From contig CAKUDB010000012.1 of the NCBI GenBank assembly GCA_934644775.1, forward strand, positions 6,663 through 70,662: 64,000 nt of DNA, in the 5' to 3' direction. Each line of letters opens with the position of its first letter. The stretch's first letter is position 1. This document shows positions 25,712-34,904 of this stretch, one piece after another. The position numbers and the translations under genes are program-made. The notes under the pieces are model-generated. The model had not been told where the DNA came from. It saw only the letters and a program-made list of their open reading frames with translations, and did no database searches. Source of the stretch: an uncultured bacterium (GTDB lineage: Bacteria > Vulcanimicrobiota > Xenobia > Xenobiales > Xenobiaceae).

Positions 25712-27931
25712 ATGCAATTAGATATTCAGGCAATAGGTAAGGCTTTTAATCAAATAATATCCGTACTCGGAATTAGCTGTTTAAAGGATAAAAACAAGTT
25801 TTATTCGGCTGTAGCAGATTTTTTGCTTGGTTGTAACTTTGAAGTCGAGCGTAATATTTTGTGCGCGTGTATTTGCTCTGAAGTAAGTAAAAGTTTAATA
25901 GAGGTTACATCTAAATCTCAAAATGAAAAACAACTTGCATTTAATAATTGCATTCAGTATTTAATTAAGCAACAGAAATTAACTGAGCAACAAGCCAACG
26001 AATTGGTAAAAGTTTTTACGCTTGCTCTATGGGGAGAAGATAAGCAAGTTGTTGATGGTAAATGCTCTGTAACTAAAGCTAAAGAGCAAGAATTTGATGA
26101 TATTTTTGCGTATTTTCGTGAAGTCGCAGAGCAAGGTGATATTAAGGTTCAATTTGAACTCGGCCGGTTTTATTACAATGGTGTAAATAGAGATTATACT
26201 GAGGCTGTAAAATGGTATCGCAAAGCAGCTGAACAAGGAGATGCTGATGCTCAGTGTATGCTTGGTGATTGCTACTACAATGGCAATGGCGTAAGTAAAG
26301 ATAGGACAGAGGCTGTAAAATGGTACCGCGAAGCTGCCGAACAAGGAAATGCTGAAGCTCAATATGGGCTTGGTAAATGCTATTACTGGTGTAATTGTGT
26401 TGAGGCTGAAAAATGGTGCCGCAAAGCAGCTGAACAAGGAAATGCTAAAGCTCAGTCTGATCTTGGTTATCACTATGGCGGTTCCGGTATTATAGAAATT
26501 CTTTACGGCGGTCGCGGTGTTTGTCCTCCTCCTCCTCCTTCTGCTTTTCATCATACAGATCATGCTGAAGCTGCACAATGGTATCGCAAAGCAGCTGAAC
26601 AAGGAGATGCTGATGCTCAGTGTATGCTTGGTTATTTTTATTACATAGGTTATGGTGTAAATAAAGATTATGCTGAGGCTGTAAAATGGTGGCGCCAAGC
26701 AGCTGAACAAGGAGATGCTGATGCTCAGTGTATGCTTGGTGATTGCTATTACCATGGCAATGGTGTAGATGAAGATTGTGCTGAGGCTGTAAAATGGTGG
26801 CGCCAAGCAGCCGAACAAGGAAATACTAGAGCTCAATACAAACTTGGTGATTGCTATTATCTTGGTTGTGGTGTAAATAAAGATCCTGAAGAAGCTGTAA
26901 AATGGTATGAAAAAGCGGCTGAGCAAGGAAATTCCAATGCCCAGTGTATGCTCGGTTTTTGCTATTACTATGGTAGTGGTGCTGTAGCTGCAGCATGTTG
27001 TGCATCATTGGCGGATGACTACTTTGAAGCTGTAAAATGGTTCCGCAAAGCGGCCGAGCGATGGGATAGTTATGCTCAGTGTATGCTTGGTGGTTGCTAC
27101 TGCAGTGGCAATGGCGTAAGTGAAGATAGGACAGAGGCTGTAAAATGGTACCGCAAGGCAGCCGAGCAAGGAGATGCTTGTGCCATGCGCATGCTTGGTT
27201 TTTGCTATGGTGAGGGTGATGGTGTAAAAAAAGATAGTACAGAGGCTGACAAGTGGTACCGTCAGGCAGCTGAACGAGGAAGTGGAATTGCTATAGACCG
27301 TCTTCGCTATGATGAGTGGGGAACGGAGTATGATGTTAGTCAATATAGTCGCAATAGTAATTATGTGTATTGTTCTAGAATGAGCTGGGCAAATCTTTCA
27401 TTGTTTGAAAAGGCCGCTGGGCAAGGAAATGCTGCTGCTCAGTATATGCTTGGTGAACTCCATTACTTTGGTAATGAAGCTGGTAAATCGTATAATGATC
27501 ACATTGAAGAATCAAAATTATACTACCAAGCTGCCAATCAAGGACATGAATTGGCTATGTATAGACTTGGTTATTTATTTAGTAAAGTAAATGATTATGC
27601 TAACGCTGCAAAATGGTACCACCAAGCAGCTGAAAAAGGGAATGTTTCTGCCATTGTAGACCTTGCTGATTGCTATCTACGTGGTAGGGGTGTAAGTGAG
27701 GACTATTCAAAGGCTAAAGAGTTATATCATAAAGCGGAAGAGTATTTTTGGCCTTCATCCTACTCTACTACTTGGTCTTTTTATTCAGTTGCTAATTTCT
27801 ATAAGTCTTTCTGTCATGATGTAGATAAAGATATAAAGAAAGCTATAAACTACTATTACTTAGCTGCTCGAAAAGGAAATGCTTATGCTAAATATGCGTT
27901 AGGCGGCATGGGCCTAAGATATCTGTGTTAA
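25712..27931 (+). CDS. Large Sel1-repeat protein with an N-terminal helical domain
   Basis: 739 residues. Residues 1-115 form a separate helical domain with FYSAVADFLLGCNFEVERNIL and LTEQQANELVKVFTLALWG. This pattern recalls an N-terminal module I have seen in front of diverse bacterial signalling and repeat proteins (a from-memory comparison). From about 130 onward there are some 14 Sel1 repeats. Unusual inserts interrupt them: a Gly-rich loop with CPPPPPSAF near residue 271, an Ala/Cys-rich stretch near 425, and a Tyr/Ser/Asn-rich stretch near 540. No signal peptide. It is the last Sel1 gene before the kinase, 169 bases downstream. Confidence 0.87.
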   Translation: MQLDIQAIGKAFNQIISVLGISCLKDKNKFYSAVADFLLGCNFEVERNILCACICSEVSKSLIEVTSKSQNEKQLAFNNCIQYLIKQQKLTEQQANELVKVFTLALWGEDKQVVDGKCSVTKAKEQEFDDIFAYFREVAEQGDIKVQFELGRFYYNGVNRDYTEAVKWYRKAAEQGDADAQCMLGDCYYNGNGVSKDRTEAVKWYREAAEQGNAEAQYGLGKCYYWCNCVEAEKWCRKAAEQGNAKAQSDLGYHYGGSGIIEILYGGRGVCPPPPPSAFHHTDHAEAAQWYRKAAEQGDADAQCMLGYFYYIGYGVNKDYAEAVKWWRQAAEQGDADAQCMLGDCYYHGNGVDEDCAEAVKWWRQAAEQGNTRAQYKLGDCYYLGCGVNKDPEEAVKWYEKAAEQGNSNAQCMLGFCYYYGSGAVAAACCASLADDYFEAVKWFRKAAERWDSYAQCMLGGCYCSGNGVSEDRTEAVKWYRKAAEQGDACAMRMLGFCYGEGDGVKKDSTEADKWYRQAAERGSGIAIDRLRYDEWGTEYDVSQYSRNSNYVYCSRMSWANLSLFEKAAGQGNAAAQYMLGELHYFGNEAGKSYNDHIEESKLYYQAANQGHELAMYRLGYLFSKVNDYANAAKWYHQAAEKGNVSAIVDLADCYLRGRGVSEDYSKAKELYHKAEEYFWPSSYSTTWSFYSVANFYKSFCHDVDKDIKKAINYYYLAARKGNAYAKYALGGMGLRYLC

Positions 27932-28100
27932 TATTGACGATATAGCTACAAACACTTCTTATTGCTCCTTTGTGTTTTCTAATTTATATGTAAACAACTT
28001 ATAGAAGCGAACAATTAGTAAATTTTTTTTCAGTAATGTAGCACATCTATTGTATTGACTATACTTTTAAAATACAGCTACAAAACGGAGTGAATATTGT

Positions 28101-29444
28101 ATGTCAAATGTTGTATTAACCAAGAACCAAAAGATAAAACTTGAGGATGGCCGGACTGTAACTGTTGTGGGCAAGCTTGGAGCTGGCGGACAGGGCATAG
28201 CTTATAGAGTTCGCTTAGACGAAACTGGTGAAGACAAAGCCTTAAAATGGTATTTCCTCGAAAAAATAAAAAGTCCTAAGGCTTTTTATAATCATCTTCG
28301 TGAAAATATAAAACATGGTTCTCCTGACAGTAGCTTCGTTTGGCCTGAGGCTGTAACTGAATGGAGTAATCATGATGAGCCTTTTGGTTACATAATGAGG
28401 GTCTATCCCAAAGAGTATGATGGCTTTAATAAGTTCCTATTGGGGAAGGTTAGCTTTGCATTCAATTCTGCATTAATAAATGCAGCTCTCAATATTGTTG
28501 AGGCTTTTAAAAAGCTCCATAGCAAAGGATATAATTATCAAGACTTAAATGATGGAAACTTCGCTATAAATAGAAATAGCGGAGATGTACTTATCTGCGA
28601 CAACGATAATGCTGTCGGCCAAGGCGCTTCTTTTGGAATACTGGGCAAATTTAGATATATGGCTCCCGAGATCGTTAGACATGAAGTTATGCCTAGTACC
28701 GCTACTGATCGTTTTTCCTTAGCAGTAGTGCTGTTTTTGTTGCTAATGGGAGGCCACCCGCTAGAGGGAGCTAAAACGGCAGTACCTGCTTTAACTGACA
28801 AAATGCAAGACAAATTTTTTGGCACTGAGCCAGTTTTCATTTTTGATGAATCGATTAGCACCAATAGGCCAGTTAGCGGCTTGCATGAAGATCCCATTAG
28901 GTTGTGGTGTAAATATCCTCTTTGCATAAGAAAATCGTTTTGCCGCTCATTTAGTCAAGAAAGTATGCTTCATGGACAAGGGCGTTTAACTGAACGTGAA
29001 TGGCTTGGCGTATTAAGCCAGCTCAAGAGCTTTATCGTGAAATGCAATAAATGCGGAGCAAGTTCTGTTATTCTTGAATTGACCAATAATGATGGCAGTC
29101 CGGTATTTGTGCATAAATGTGCTAGATGTAGTGCTTTGAGTAAGGCTCCAGCCTATATAAGCTTTCAAAATGGTATAAATATACCAGTGTTTGAAGGTGT
29201 AAAGATTTATAGTTGCTTGACTGATTTACTTAGTGAGGACTTCAACACGCCTTCTGCAGAGTTTTTGGTAAAATCCAACAAATTAGGTGCCCAAAATTTG
29301 TCCCAATGCGATTGGATAGTTACTAGTCCCAATGGCAAGCAAGCTTGTAGACATCCAGGGGAAGTGGCAGTTTTGGGTGATGGTTTCTGTATCGATTTTG
29401 GCTGCAGTCACAGTCAAACAGCTAAGGTCGTTTTTTGTTCTTAA
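28101..29444 (+). CDS. TerY-P-type protein kinase with C-terminal zinc ribbon
   Basis: 447 residues. The kinase domain has a glycine loop (KLGAGGQGIAYRV), the ATP lysine in KALKWYF, a catalytic loop YNYQDLNDGNF in place of the usual HRDLKxxN, ICDNDNAVG in place of DFG, and MAPEIVRHE. The YQD...GN and DNDN forms are characteristic of kinases linked to VWA and PP2C genes, so activity is expected. A zinc ribbon follows (CNKCGASS near residue 315 and CARCSAL near 340), then a C-terminal domain of about 100 residues. It is the first gene of the triad; the VWA gene starts 44 bases downstream. Confidence 0.9.
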   Translation: MSNVVLTKNQKIKLEDGRTVTVVGKLGAGGQGIAYRVRLDETGEDKALKWYFLEKIKSPKAFYNHLRENIKHGSPDSSFVWPEAVTEWSNHDEPFGYIMRVYPKEYDGFNKFLLGKVSFAFNSALINAALNIVEAFKKLHSKGYNYQDLNDGNFAINRNSGDVLICDNDNAVGQGASFGILGKFRYMAPEIVRHEVMPSTATDRFSLAVVLFLLLMGGHPLEGAKTAVPALTDKMQDKFFGTEPVFIFDESISTNRPVSGLHEDPIRLWCKYPLCIRKSFCRSFSQESMLHGQGRLTEREWLGVLSQLKSFIVKCNKCGASSVILELTNNDGSPVFVHKCARCSALSKAPAYISFQNGINIPVFEGVKIYSCLTDLLSEDFNTPSAEFLVKSNKLGAQNLSQCDWIVTSPNGKQACRHPGEVAVLGDGFCIDFGCSHSQTAKVVFCS

Positions 29445-29488
29445 GTTTTTTAAGGTTTATTACATCATTTCTGGAGAGATAAAGACAA

Positions 29489-30283
29489 ATGAGCTTAAGT
29501 ATTAATGGTGATTTACTATCGAGAGCCGGAGTAGTTAGACGTATTTGCCCTGTATTCTTTTTGCTTGATTGTTCAGGAAGCATGAATGGTCTTGAAATTG
29601 GGGCAGTAAATACTGCTATAGAGGATGTTCTTCCCGTATTGGCTGATATGAATACTACCAACTCTGATACGGAAATAAGGGTAGCCATCTTGAAATTCTG
29701 CGGCGACAAATCTGATAACAGCGACGTGGTAGAATGGGTAACAGGTGATGATGGCTTAGTAAATTTGAATGGATATAATTGGAAATATCTTGATGCTTAT
29801 GGGATAACTCCTATGGGCAAGGCTTTTGAAAAGCTAAACGATGCCTTATCAGTTAAGCATGGCTTTATGAAAAGAGCTAGTGGATCTGTGGCTCCAGTAC
29901 TATTTTTGCTTACCGACGGACGTGCTACCGATGATGCGGAAGCTGGTTTGCAACAACTACAAAATAACAATTGGTATAAGCTTGCCGTAAGGGTCGCTAT
30001 TGGATATGGCGGAAAATATGATCGAGATCTTTTGATTAAATTTACTCAAAATGAAGAGACCGTTATAGAAACAGACGATCCTACTGATCTTGCCAGAATG
30101 ATTAAATTTGTCACTATTACCAGCTCAATGGTCGCCAGTAAAGGCAGCAGCAGTACAAAAACAGATGAGGGTATGAATAATACTGACAAAGCAGCTGAAG
30201 AAATTAGTTCTATGCTCAATGGATTTGGGCCGGAAACCGCTGCCAGCGTTAGTGGAGCTTGCGATCCTGACGAAGAGTGGTAA
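29489..30283 (+). CDS. TerY-like VWA-domain protein
   Basis: 264 residues. A single VWA domain has a complete metal-ion-dependent adhesion site: DCSGSMNG near residue 28, the Thr of ITPMGKAF near 108, and LTDGRATDD near 147. A flexible Ser/Thr-rich tail from about 215 ends in an acidic segment. This is the TerY type found with a kinase and a PP2C phosphatase in phosphorylation triads tied to tellurite/stress-type systems. It probably serves as a binding platform or substrate of the neighbouring kinase. GGAGAG precedes the ATG. Confidence 0.9.
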   Translation: MSLSINGDLLSRAGVVRRICPVFFLLDCSGSMNGLEIGAVNTAIEDVLPVLADMNTTNSDTEIRVAILKFCGDKSDNSDVVEWVTGDDGLVNLNGYNWKYLDAYGITPMGKAFEKLNDALSVKHGFMKRASGSVAPVLFLLTDGRATDDAEAGLQQLQNNNWYKLAVRVAIGYGGKYDRDLLIKFTQNEETVIETDDPTDLARMIKFVTITSSMVASKGSSSTKTDEGMNNTDKAAEEISSMLNGFGPETAASVSGACDPDEEW

Positions 30284-30363
30284 TTAAAAATATTAAAAGT
30301 TTTTGTAAAGACTGATATTTAGTACTTTTGTGTCAGTAGTCTTGATTTTTGTGGGCGGTTTTT

Positions 30364-32328
30364 ATGGATTACATAACTTTTGCGCATTCATCTTGGGGAC
30401 CAAAATACAAGTCTAAAGGCTATGCTTGCCAAGATTATTCAGATAAGCAAAATTTTGGTCATGTCCAAATAATCGCTGTTGCCGACGGTCATGGCAGCAA
30501 TGATTGCTTTCGCAGTGATATTGGCTCTGAGTTAGCTGTAAAAACCGCCTTCCAAATGATCTTTGAATATGAAGTGGAGGGGTGCTTCAGTTTTAATAGT
30601 GATGGGCAACAGTATTTAGATAGTGTCAACGCTGAAATGAAGGAGTTGCCTATTATTGAAGATGGATTGGAAGGCCAAAAACATGGTCTTTATGAAGAGA
30701 AAGCTCCTAGCGTCGATTATAATAGTTGGTTACAGGGACGCAAAAATGTTTATTCGGCTATGTCCTTAAAGACAGGTGGTGTAGAAGGTAAAAATTATGC
30801 TTATTTGGGCAACAGTTTTATAAAGTTTAGTGAAGATGGTATAAAGTTTTTTAAGTATCAATTTTGGAAAAGATGGCGTGTTGCCGTAAAAAAAGATTGG
30901 GATTCTAAACTTAGTATATATGTCGAAGAATGTAAGTACAATTACGGAGATAATTACAAGCTTGAGGATTTAAATAATATTATCGAAAAACATGAAAGCC
31001 GTTTTCAAAAAGTCAGTAATAAGTACAAGGACAGATATTTAACTAAAGAAGCTGATAAGTACTTATATACTGCTTATGGTACTACCTTTCTTTTAGCTTT
31101 AAGTATTGAATCTCAAATTTTACTTTTACAAATTGGAGACGGAACGTGTGTTGTAATGCAGAGGAATGGTACTTTTAGTGTTCCTGTCCCTGCCGATGAA
31201 AATAATTTTTTGAATGTCACTGTTTCTTTATGTGAAGAAGATGCGTACAAAAAGATAAGACATGCCATTTTAGACAATACCGTGCCTGAACTTGCTCCAG
31301 TGGCAGTGTTTCTAAGTTCAGATGGCCTTGATGATTGTTATCCTGTATATCATAACGACAAGTATCTATATCGCTTGTATTATGAAATACTTAAAAAATT
31401 ATCAGCTGATAGTTCTGCAAAGGCTTTAGAGGAATTAAAGCAAGAAATTAAAGATTCTTTGCTTCCTAGTATGACTTCTCAAGGCAGCCAAGATGATATT
31501 TCATTGGCATTTCTTGTTGATAACGATATAAATGCTTTAAAAGAAGCTTTAGCTCATGTAAATCCTAATGATATAAATCCAGATTATGAAGATGAGCCGG
31601 AGCAAGATAAACAAATAGAACATGAGCCTAAGCTAGAAAAACCGTCAACTGAACATATAACGGCAAAAGTAGCTACTAAAACTAAATCTCCTTTGGAGAA
31701 AGCTAGTCAAATGCTAATTCCTGCCAATGATTATAGAAGGAAGAAAGATTATGACCGAGCGTTTGCTGGGTACTATAGGGCTGCTGCCAAGGGAAATATT
31801 TTAGCTTATTACGGGCTTGGTTGGTGCTATGAAAACGGTAAAGGTGTTAAAATTGATAAAGTAGAAGCTTCAGAATGTTATGACAAAGTTCTTAGAGAAC
31901 TGCGCATTCTACCTGTAAGCGAAATTAACTGCCTTGCGGATGATAAACTTAGAAGGTATGCTCAATATGTTTGGGGTCGATATTATGAAAAAATAGGTGA
32001 AAGCGAGAAGGCTAAAGATTGTTATAAAGCTTCTGCTAAACTTGAGTATGATGAAGCTCAATATAAACTTGGCTGCCTGTTATTAAAAGAAGGGCAAGTT
32101 GAAGAAGCAAAAGCGTGGCTAAGGAAAGCAGCTCAGCAAAGTTACCCTGAAGCTAGGCATAGGCTTGACGAGATAATTAGTAAGGAAAAAGATCGCAATA
32201 GCAGAGAAGCCACACAGAGCCATAAAGGAGGCCTTAGAATAATTGGCAAATACTGCCGCATAATCGGCGCTTACTCGTACAGTTTAATGCCCAAACCAAT
32301 ATTTAACCCGGATAAAGGGAAACGTTAG
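30364..32328 (+). CDS. PP2C-type phosphatase fused to Sel1-like repeats
   Basis: About 654 residues. The N-terminal 400 or so are a PP2C domain: AVADGHGSNDC near residue 41 (metal ligands), LLQIGDGTCVVM near 258, FLSSDGLDDCYP near 317, and SQGSQDDISLAFL near 378. A charged helical insert (about 140-235) splits the domain. After an acidic linker, about four Sel1/TPR-like repeats follow (about 455-620; AYYGLGWCYENGKGV, AQYKLGCLL). Stand-alone PP2C is normal in such triads, so the repeat fusion directly links the triad to the neighbouring Sel1 proteins. ATG 30364 is chosen over an in-frame TTG five codons earlier. Confidence 0.9.
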   Translation: MDYITFAHSSWGPKYKSKGYACQDYSDKQNFGHVQIIAVADGHGSNDCFRSDIGSELAVKTAFQMIFEYEVEGCFSFNSDGQQYLDSVNAEMKELPIIEDGLEGQKHGLYEEKAPSVDYNSWLQGRKNVYSAMSLKTGGVEGKNYAYLGNSFIKFSEDGIKFFKYQFWKRWRVAVKKDWDSKLSIYVEECKYNYGDNYKLEDLNNIIEKHESRFQKVSNKYKDRYLTKEADKYLYTAYGTTFLLALSIESQILLLQIGDGTCVVMQRNGTFSVPVPADENNFLNVTVSLCEEDAYKKIRHAILDNTVPELAPVAVFLSSDGLDDCYPVYHNDKYLYRLYYEILKKLSADSSAKALEELKQEIKDSLLPSMTSQGSQDDISLAFLVDNDINALKEALAHVNPNDINPDYEDEPEQDKQIEHEPKLEKPSTEHITAKVATKTKSPLEKASQMLIPANDYRRKKDYDRAFAGYYRAAAKGNILAYYGLGWCYENGKGVKIDKVEASECYDKVLRELRILPVSEINCLADDKLRRYAQYVWGRYYEKIGESEKAKDCYKASAKLEYDEAQYKLGCLLLKEGQVEEAKAWLRKAAQQSYPEARHRLDEIISKEKDRNSREATQSHKGGLRIIGKYCRIIGAYSYSLMPKPIFNPDKGKR

Positions 32329-32379
32329 TATCTTTATCTCACATTAAGCTAAAAGTATAAACTTATTTGGAGTAGTACA

Positions 32380-32730
32380 ATGCAAAGAGAAACTCAAGCT
32401 AAAGATCAAGAAGAGCATAAAAAAGCTAACGATAGCTTTGCATCTTTATGTAAAGCTGCAGAACAAGGCGATATTGATGCACAGTATGAGCTTGGTAATT
32501 GCTACTACAACGGTAATGGTGTAAGTGAAGATAAAGCTGAAGCGGTAAAGTGGTATTACAAAGCAGCTAACCGAGGGTATGCTCGTGCTCAGTATAGTCT
32601 TGGTAATTGCTATTATAATGGTTATGGTGTAGATAAAGATGAGGTTGAAGCCATAAAATGGTATCGTAAAGCAGCCGAGCAAGGAGATTTCTGGGCTAAA
32701 TATATGCTAGAATCTTTGCATGAAGCCTAA
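32380..32730 (+). CDS. Small Sel1-repeat protein
   Basis: 116 residues with three Sel1 repeats (AAEQGDIDAQYELGNCYYNGNGV, AANRGYARAQYSLG, AAEQGDFWAKYMLE). It follows the phosphatase gene by 51 bases, with TTTGGAG before the ATG, and so likely belongs to the same transcript as the triad. There is no signal peptide. Its last repeats closely resemble those of the 739-residue protein. Confidence 0.87.
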   Translation: MQRETQAKDQEEHKKANDSFASLCKAAEQGDIDAQYELGNCYYNGNGVSEDKAEAVKWYYKAANRGYARAQYSLGNCYYNGYGVDKDEVEAIKWYRKAAEQGDFWAKYMLESLHEA

Positions 32731-32765
32731 TACGGATGCGACGATCCAAAAGCGTATGTTGCCGT

Positions 32766-33407
32766 TTATTGTTGCAGCAAAACAATTACGTTTTTACTAA
32801 AGCTTATTAAGCCTTCGTCGCGCATTTTGCCTAGCTCTTTTGATAGAGCGCTGCGATCTAGGTTGAGGTAATCGGCTAGTTGCTGCCGATTGAAAGGCAG
32901 CGTCAAAGTTGGGCTCTTTTGCTTAGCTGATAAATTTGCTAAATAAGTCAGCAGCCGTCCACGAATAGTTTTAGGTGCAGTGCAAAAAATGCGGTTGGAA
33001 AGGGTCAAATTTTTACGAGCGGCAATACTAAGCAAATTTTTCAGCAACTTTACGTACCAAGAGCAGCTGCTGTTACTGTCGTTGAGTAGCGCTTTTATAT
33101 TCACAAATAATATTTCACAATCTTCGGCAGCAATGGCGTCTACCATCATCGGTTCATGGCAAAAAGCGTAGGTTTCGGCAAAAATTTGACCTGCTTCGAT
33201 ATGACTTAAAATGGTTTTGCTGCCAGCTAAATCTAAGCTTTCGATATTGACACTGCCTTTCATTACTAGGCCAAGCTCGCTAACTGTCTGCTCAGAGCGC
33301 AAAATTATAGCGCCTTTACTAAAGCTGCCTTGCCTCAAGCCAAATTGCATATCTGCCAATTCTTTTTCGTCTATGTGGATAAATATAGTTGAATTTAATC
33401 TTTCCAT
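32766..33407 (-). CDS. Crp/Fnr-family transcriptional regulator
   Basis: 213 residues: an N-terminal cyclic-nucleotide-type beta-barrel (about 15-130; LVMKGSVNIESLDLAG, GQIFAETYAFC), a dimerisation helix, and a C-terminal helix-turn-helix (FNRQQLADYLNLDRSALSKELGKMRDEGLI). It lacks the cysteine cluster of true Fnr and resembles regulators that sit next to hcp, rubredoxin or FprA genes in anaerobes. ATG 33407 is chosen because AAGGA lies six bases upstream; a longer reading would cross the promoter region. The divergent gene encodes a ferredoxin-type protein, and a perfect palindrome lies between the two. Confidence 0.9.
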   Translation of the reverse strand: MERLNSTIFIHIDEKELADMQFGLRQGSFSKGAIILRSEQTVSELGLVMKGSVNIESLDLAGSKTILSHIEAGQIFAETYAFCHEPMMVDAIAAEDCEILFVNIKALLNDSNSSCSWYVKLLKNLLSIAARKNLTLSNRIFCTAPKTIRGRLLTYLANLSAKQKSPTLTLPFNRQQLADYLNLDRSALSKELGKMRDEGLISFSKNVIVLLQQ

Positions 33408-33420
33408 TTTTTTCCTTTTC

Positions 33421-33434
33421 GTGGTTATAACCAC
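33421..33434. promoter_or_regulatory. Palindromic operator candidate
   Basis: GTGGTTATAACCAC is a perfect 14-base palindrome, 14 bases upstream of the regulator ATG and 63 bases upstream of the ferredoxin gene. Its length and symmetry fit a Crp/Fnr-type dimer site. A related half-site (TGGTTGTAA) follows at about 33448. Confidence 0.6.
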
Positions 33435-33497
33435 CGATTTATTCTCTTGGTTGTAATAGACTTTAGCCAAGAAATCAAGGAAGCGGAGGCAAAAAAG

Positions 33498-34394
33498 ATG
33501 ATTAGAAGGATTATTCACATAGACGAAGACAAATGCAACGGCTGTGGTGCTTGCGTAAGTGCTTGTCATGAAGGGGCTATTGGTTTAGTAGACGGCAAGG
33601 CCAAATTGCTGCGCGACGATTACTGTGACGGTTTGGGCGATTGTTTGCCAACTTGTCCAACTGGGGCTATTAGTTTTGTCGAGCGCGAGGCGGCCGCCTA
33701 CGATGAAGCCGCCGTTTTAGCTAACCAACAGAAAAAACAGTCAGCAAAGGAGAAAGCGGCGCAAAACGTTCCCTCAGCTTTTCAGGATGCGCCTAATCAA
33801 GCTGTACCTAAAATTGCCTTGAAATCTGGTTCGGCTGCTGGAGCGGGTAGCCATTGCATAAGTCTTGATCCCGGAATCGAGACAAGCGGCTGTAAGGTTG
33901 GCGGCTTAAATCCTGGAAGTCGTGTAGGTGGTTGCCCTGGCAAGATGGCTCGAGCTATAAAGCGTCAGCCGGAAGTAGGTGCAGAAGCAGAGAATTTCCA
34001 AGCTACGGTTTCTAGCCATATTAAGCCTATGGCCCAGTTGGCTCAGTGGCCTTGCCAAATTCGTTTAGTTCCCATTAAAGCGCCTTATTTCCAGGGGGCT
34101 AAATTGCTTATCGCGGCCGATTGCACAGCTTATGCTTATGCCAATATCCATCAAGATTTTATGAAAGGTAAAGTCACCATTATAGGTTGCCCTAAGCTTG
34201 ATCCGGTGGAATATAGCGAAAAATTAGAGCAAATTATCGCCAATAATGACATAAAAAGTGTTACCGTTTTGCGCATGGAAGTACCTTGCTGTGGTGGTTT
34301 GGAGCAAGCAGCCATTAGGGCCCTGAAAAATAGCAGCAAGTTTATTCCCTGGCAAGTAGTCACTATTTCAGTTGACGGTCGTATTTTAGAGTGA
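33498..34394 (+). CDS. Ferredoxin-domain electron-transfer protein
   Basis: 298 residues. Two [4Fe-4S] motifs lie near the start: CNGCGACVSACHEG (residues 12-25) and an atypical CDGLGDCLPTCP. A variable linker of about 100 residues follows, then a conserved C-terminal domain with IAADCTAYAYANIHQDF, IIGCPKLDP and EVPCCGGLEQ. Such proteins often accompany Crp/Fnr regulators and redox-stress genes in anaerobes. GGAGG eight bases before ATG 33498 decides the start. The cupin gene follows 54 bases later, so the two are probably an operon. Confidence 0.85.
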   Translation: MIRRIIHIDEDKCNGCGACVSACHEGAIGLVDGKAKLLRDDYCDGLGDCLPTCPTGAISFVEREAAAYDEAAVLANQQKKQSAKEKAAQNVPSAFQDAPNQAVPKIALKSGSAAGAGSHCISLDPGIETSGCKVGGLNPGSRVGGCPGKMARAIKRQPEVGAEAENFQATVSSHIKPMAQLAQWPCQIRLVPIKAPYFQGAKLLIAADCTAYAYANIHQDFMKGKVTIIGCPKLDPVEYSEKLEQIIANNDIKSVTVLRMEVPCCGGLEQAAIRALKNSSKFIPWQVVTISVDGRILE

Positions 34395-34448
34395 AGTTAA
34401 CCTATCTCTTGATACATAGAAAAAGATAGTTGCATAGGAGGCAAAATC

Positions 34449-34778
34449 ATGAACAAAATTAAGAATATCAGCAAAGCCGAAGTCCTTACTTTAAAAGAGC
34501 AAGTCTCTTACCAGCCTGGTCAAGTAGTTAGCAAAACATTGGCTCAAAACTGTTATGTCAGCGTAACTCTGTTTGCTTTTGACAAAGATGAAGAGATTAG
34601 CACCCACGAATCGGACGGAGACGCCTTTGTGACTTGCCTCGACGGTATAGGTAAAATTACTATTGATGACATGGAATACCAATTGCACGAAGGCCAATCG
34701 ATCGTTATGCCTGCTAAACATCCCCACGCAGTTTACGGTCAAGAGCAATTTAAAATGCTTTTAGTGGTTGTTTTCTAA
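34449..34778 (+). CDS. Small cupin-domain protein
   Basis: 109 residues forming a single cupin barrel. Motif 1 is seen as ISTHESDGDAFVTCLDG and motif 2 as GQSIVMPAKHPHAV, with the His/Glu metal ligands in part replaced (the usual HxH is THE here). AGGAGG precedes the ATG. The role is uncertain; similar cupins sit beside flavodiiron and ferredoxin genes. It lies between the ferredoxin-type gene and fprA. Confidence 0.82.
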   Translation: MNKIKNISKAEVLTLKEQVSYQPGQVVSKTLAQNCYVSVTLFAFDKDEEISTHESDGDAFVTCLDGIGKITIDDMEYQLHEGQSIVMPAKHPHAVYGQEQFKMLLVVVF

Positions 34779-34904
34779 AAATAAAGGCGTACAATCTAGG
34801 GAGCGAGCGTTTGGCTCCAACTCCTGCTTATTACCGACAACCATCAATATACCGCAACCAACTATTTTTTTGCCAGTGCAAGTGTAATTGGAGGAGCAGC
34901 CTAT

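Noticed and set aside
26027..26926. A 299-codon open frame on the minus strand
   Set aside because: It lies opposite the Sel1 repeats and arises from their codon pattern; no start signal and no family.
28055..28084. A possible promoter (TTGACT ... TACAAA) for the kinase triad
   Set aside because: Spacing of 18 and a weak -10 that would place the transcript start about ten bases before the ATG.
28101..29444. Treating the kinase as an inactive pseudokinase
   Set aside because: The HRD and DFG motifs are altered, but the YQDxxxGN and DNDN forms keep the catalytic and metal-binding Asp and Asn residues and are typical of the triad kinases.
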